This document shows positions 63,067-64,000 of a DNA stretch of 64,000 nt, one piece after another. Position 1 is the first letter of the stretch. Every line of letters starts with the position of its first letter. Made by a program: the position numbers and the translations under genes. The DNA comes from SPCO01 sp964579825. Its GTDB lineage: Bacteria > Chloroflexota > Limnocylindria > Limnocylindrales > CSP1-4. The notes beneath the pieces were generated by a model, which saw only the letters and a list, made by a program, of their open reading frames with translations, searched no databases and was not told the origin of the DNA. The stretch spans positions 27,816 to 91,815 of the forward strand of contig CAZOHT010000013.1 in assembly GCA_964579825.1 (NCBI GenBank). Direction: 5' to 3'.

Positions 63067-63248
63067 GCAACCTCGTCTTCGAGATCCTGCTTCGGCTGGC
63101 CAAGGCCGGGGCCGCCCTGGTCCTGGGCATCGTCCTGTACGCGATCGTGGTCGGCCCATTCGGGGTCGGGGGGTCCGCCGAGCTTGCGCTCCTGTGCTGG
63201 CTGAGCGGCGCCGCGTTCATCCTGCTGGTGGAGACCAGCCCGCTCTGA
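63063..63248 (+). CDS. Small two-helix membrane protein
   Basis: 61 residues with two hydrophobic stretches (KAGAALVLGIVLYAIVVGPF and AELALLCWLSGAAFILLV). Starts with GTG overlapping the recR stop, so it is translationally coupled. No family recognised. Confidence 0.6.
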   Translation: MSNLVFEILLRLAKAGAALVLGIVLYAIVVGPFGVGGSAELALLCWLSGAAFILLVETSPL

Positions 63249-63302
63249 CGGGGCGGTCCACGGGGCGGATCACGCGCACGAGGCCGCGTCGCCATGGACC
63301 GT

Positions 63303-63331
63303 TTGACAGCCCTTCGGGACGTCCATACCAT
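63303..63331 (+). promoter_or_regulatory. rRNA promoter P1, TTGACA-17-TACCAT
   Basis: Perfect -35 (63303-63308) and -10 TACCAT (63326-63331) with 17-bp spacing. The 15 bases from the -10 onward match those at the greA promoter, including a GC-rich discriminator. Confidence 0.75.
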
Positions 63332-63403
63332 TCGCGCTCGTGCCGCCTCCACGGAGGTCGGCCGGGACGGCCACCGATGGTCGGCCGGACCACTCGCCCT
63401 GGT

Positions 63404-63432
63404 TTGACACCACGAGCGCCAAGCCCCATCAT
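63404..63432 (+). promoter_or_regulatory. Possible rRNA promoter P2, TTGACA-17-CATCAT
   Basis: A second perfect TTGACA at 63404-63409 with CATCAT at 63427-63432. Weaker than P1, but tandem rRNA promoters are common. Confidence 0.5.
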
Positions 63433-63565
63433 TCGGGGTCTGCGCCGCGGGCTGTCTTGCCTCGGACGCTGCACCTTAACAACTGAAGAGTGACAGGAAA
63501 TCCGTGATAAGGATGTGCGAGTGGTCGAACCCTCGGAAACAAGTCGTTGTCGCAAGACAGCGCAC

Positions 63566-64000
<435 letters not shown>

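Larger units (their letters stand above)
63249..63565. other. rRNA promoter and leader region, no gene
   Basis: 317 bases with no coding potential. It holds two promoter-like sites and a leader with CTTAACAACTGAAGAGTGAC and GACAGGAAATCC, typical of pre-16S leaders. Antitermination boxes were sought but none could be assigned with confidence. Confidence 0.65.

Noticed and set aside
63194..63493. Short open frames in the rRNA leader region
   Set aside because: They overlap promoter elements and lack ribosome sites or motifs.

Overview
The window is about 70% G+C. It carries a 16S rRNA 5' end of Chloroflexota type (my reading of the variable regions, not a search), a large bacterial SRP RNA, a class I lysyl-tRNA synthetase, a heliorhodopsin, a proton-pumping pyrophosphatase and many genes joined by 4-base GTGA/ATGA overlaps. 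I read it as a Chloroflexota chromosome, possibly of the Limnocylindria/Ellin6529 kind, probably from a short-read metagenome assembly: a 100-N scaffold gap at 13254-13353 is flanked by an exact 55-bp duplication.

Layout. 1-4.6 kb: end of glutamate dehydrogenase, a small TetR/membrane-protein divergon, a GNAT enzyme and a two-gene unit with a DRTGG/BioD-like ATPase. 4.6-9.8 kb (minus): coenzyme A operon coaX-coaBC-panB-panC-MFS. 9.9-14.7 kb: unknown gene, NCS2 purine permease, M16 peptidase, TPR-like protein, ndk. 14.7-17.5 kb (minus): lepB with two orphan, degenerate complex-I/Mrp-like membrane subunits. 17.5-25.6 kb: hppA, uppP, argR, greA, lysS, serS, RDD protein, tRNA-Ser(UGA). 25.6-28.8 kb: GGDEF/HD-GYP protein, a proline/threonine-repeat surface protein, a small Cys protein.

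28.8-46.5 kb is an aromatic amino acid island built of two convergent operons. The plus-strand operon is trpE-trpG-trpD-trpCFB-trpA, with a three-enzyme TrpC-TrpF-TrpB fusion, preceded by a T-box leader whose specifier reads UGG (Trp). The minus-strand operon holds every step to chorismate plus chorismate mutase: aroF-aroA-aroE-aroC-aroKB-aroQ-CM, then DUF389 and gluQRS. It is preceded by an 11-codon leader peptide (MSDVFYFRCPA) and an intrinsic terminator, a ribosome-type attenuator. So the common pathway appears to sense Phe/Tyr translation and the Trp branch to sense tRNA-Trp charging.

46.5-51.6 kb: ferritin, GrpB-like protein, two tRNAs, then a probable light-sensing unit on the minus strand: fasciclin lipoprotein, heliorhodopsin, a CarH-like B12-binding regulator, and a two-domain unknown protein with a paralogue beside trpA. 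Its promoter contains a perfect AT-rich palindrome. This is the most promising candidate for an undescribed system. 51.7-59.5 kb: YbaY/YscW-repeat protein, EEP-family lipoprotein, beta-hydroxyacid dehydrogenase, serpin lipoprotein, a phosphofructokinase with PPi-type motifs, and a TadA-like deaminase lacking its catalytic Glu. 59.5-64 kb: two tRNA-Ser genes, each followed by a homologous structured repeat, SRP RNA, dnaX-ybaB-recR, a small membrane protein, then the rRNA promoter and the start of 16S rRNA.

Promoters with a TACCAT/TAGCAT/TATCCT -10 box recur; several lie only 6-7 bases before a start codon, suggesting leaderless mRNAs. Limits: starts are chosen by eye from overlaps and Shine-Dalgarno sites, and no homology search was run.
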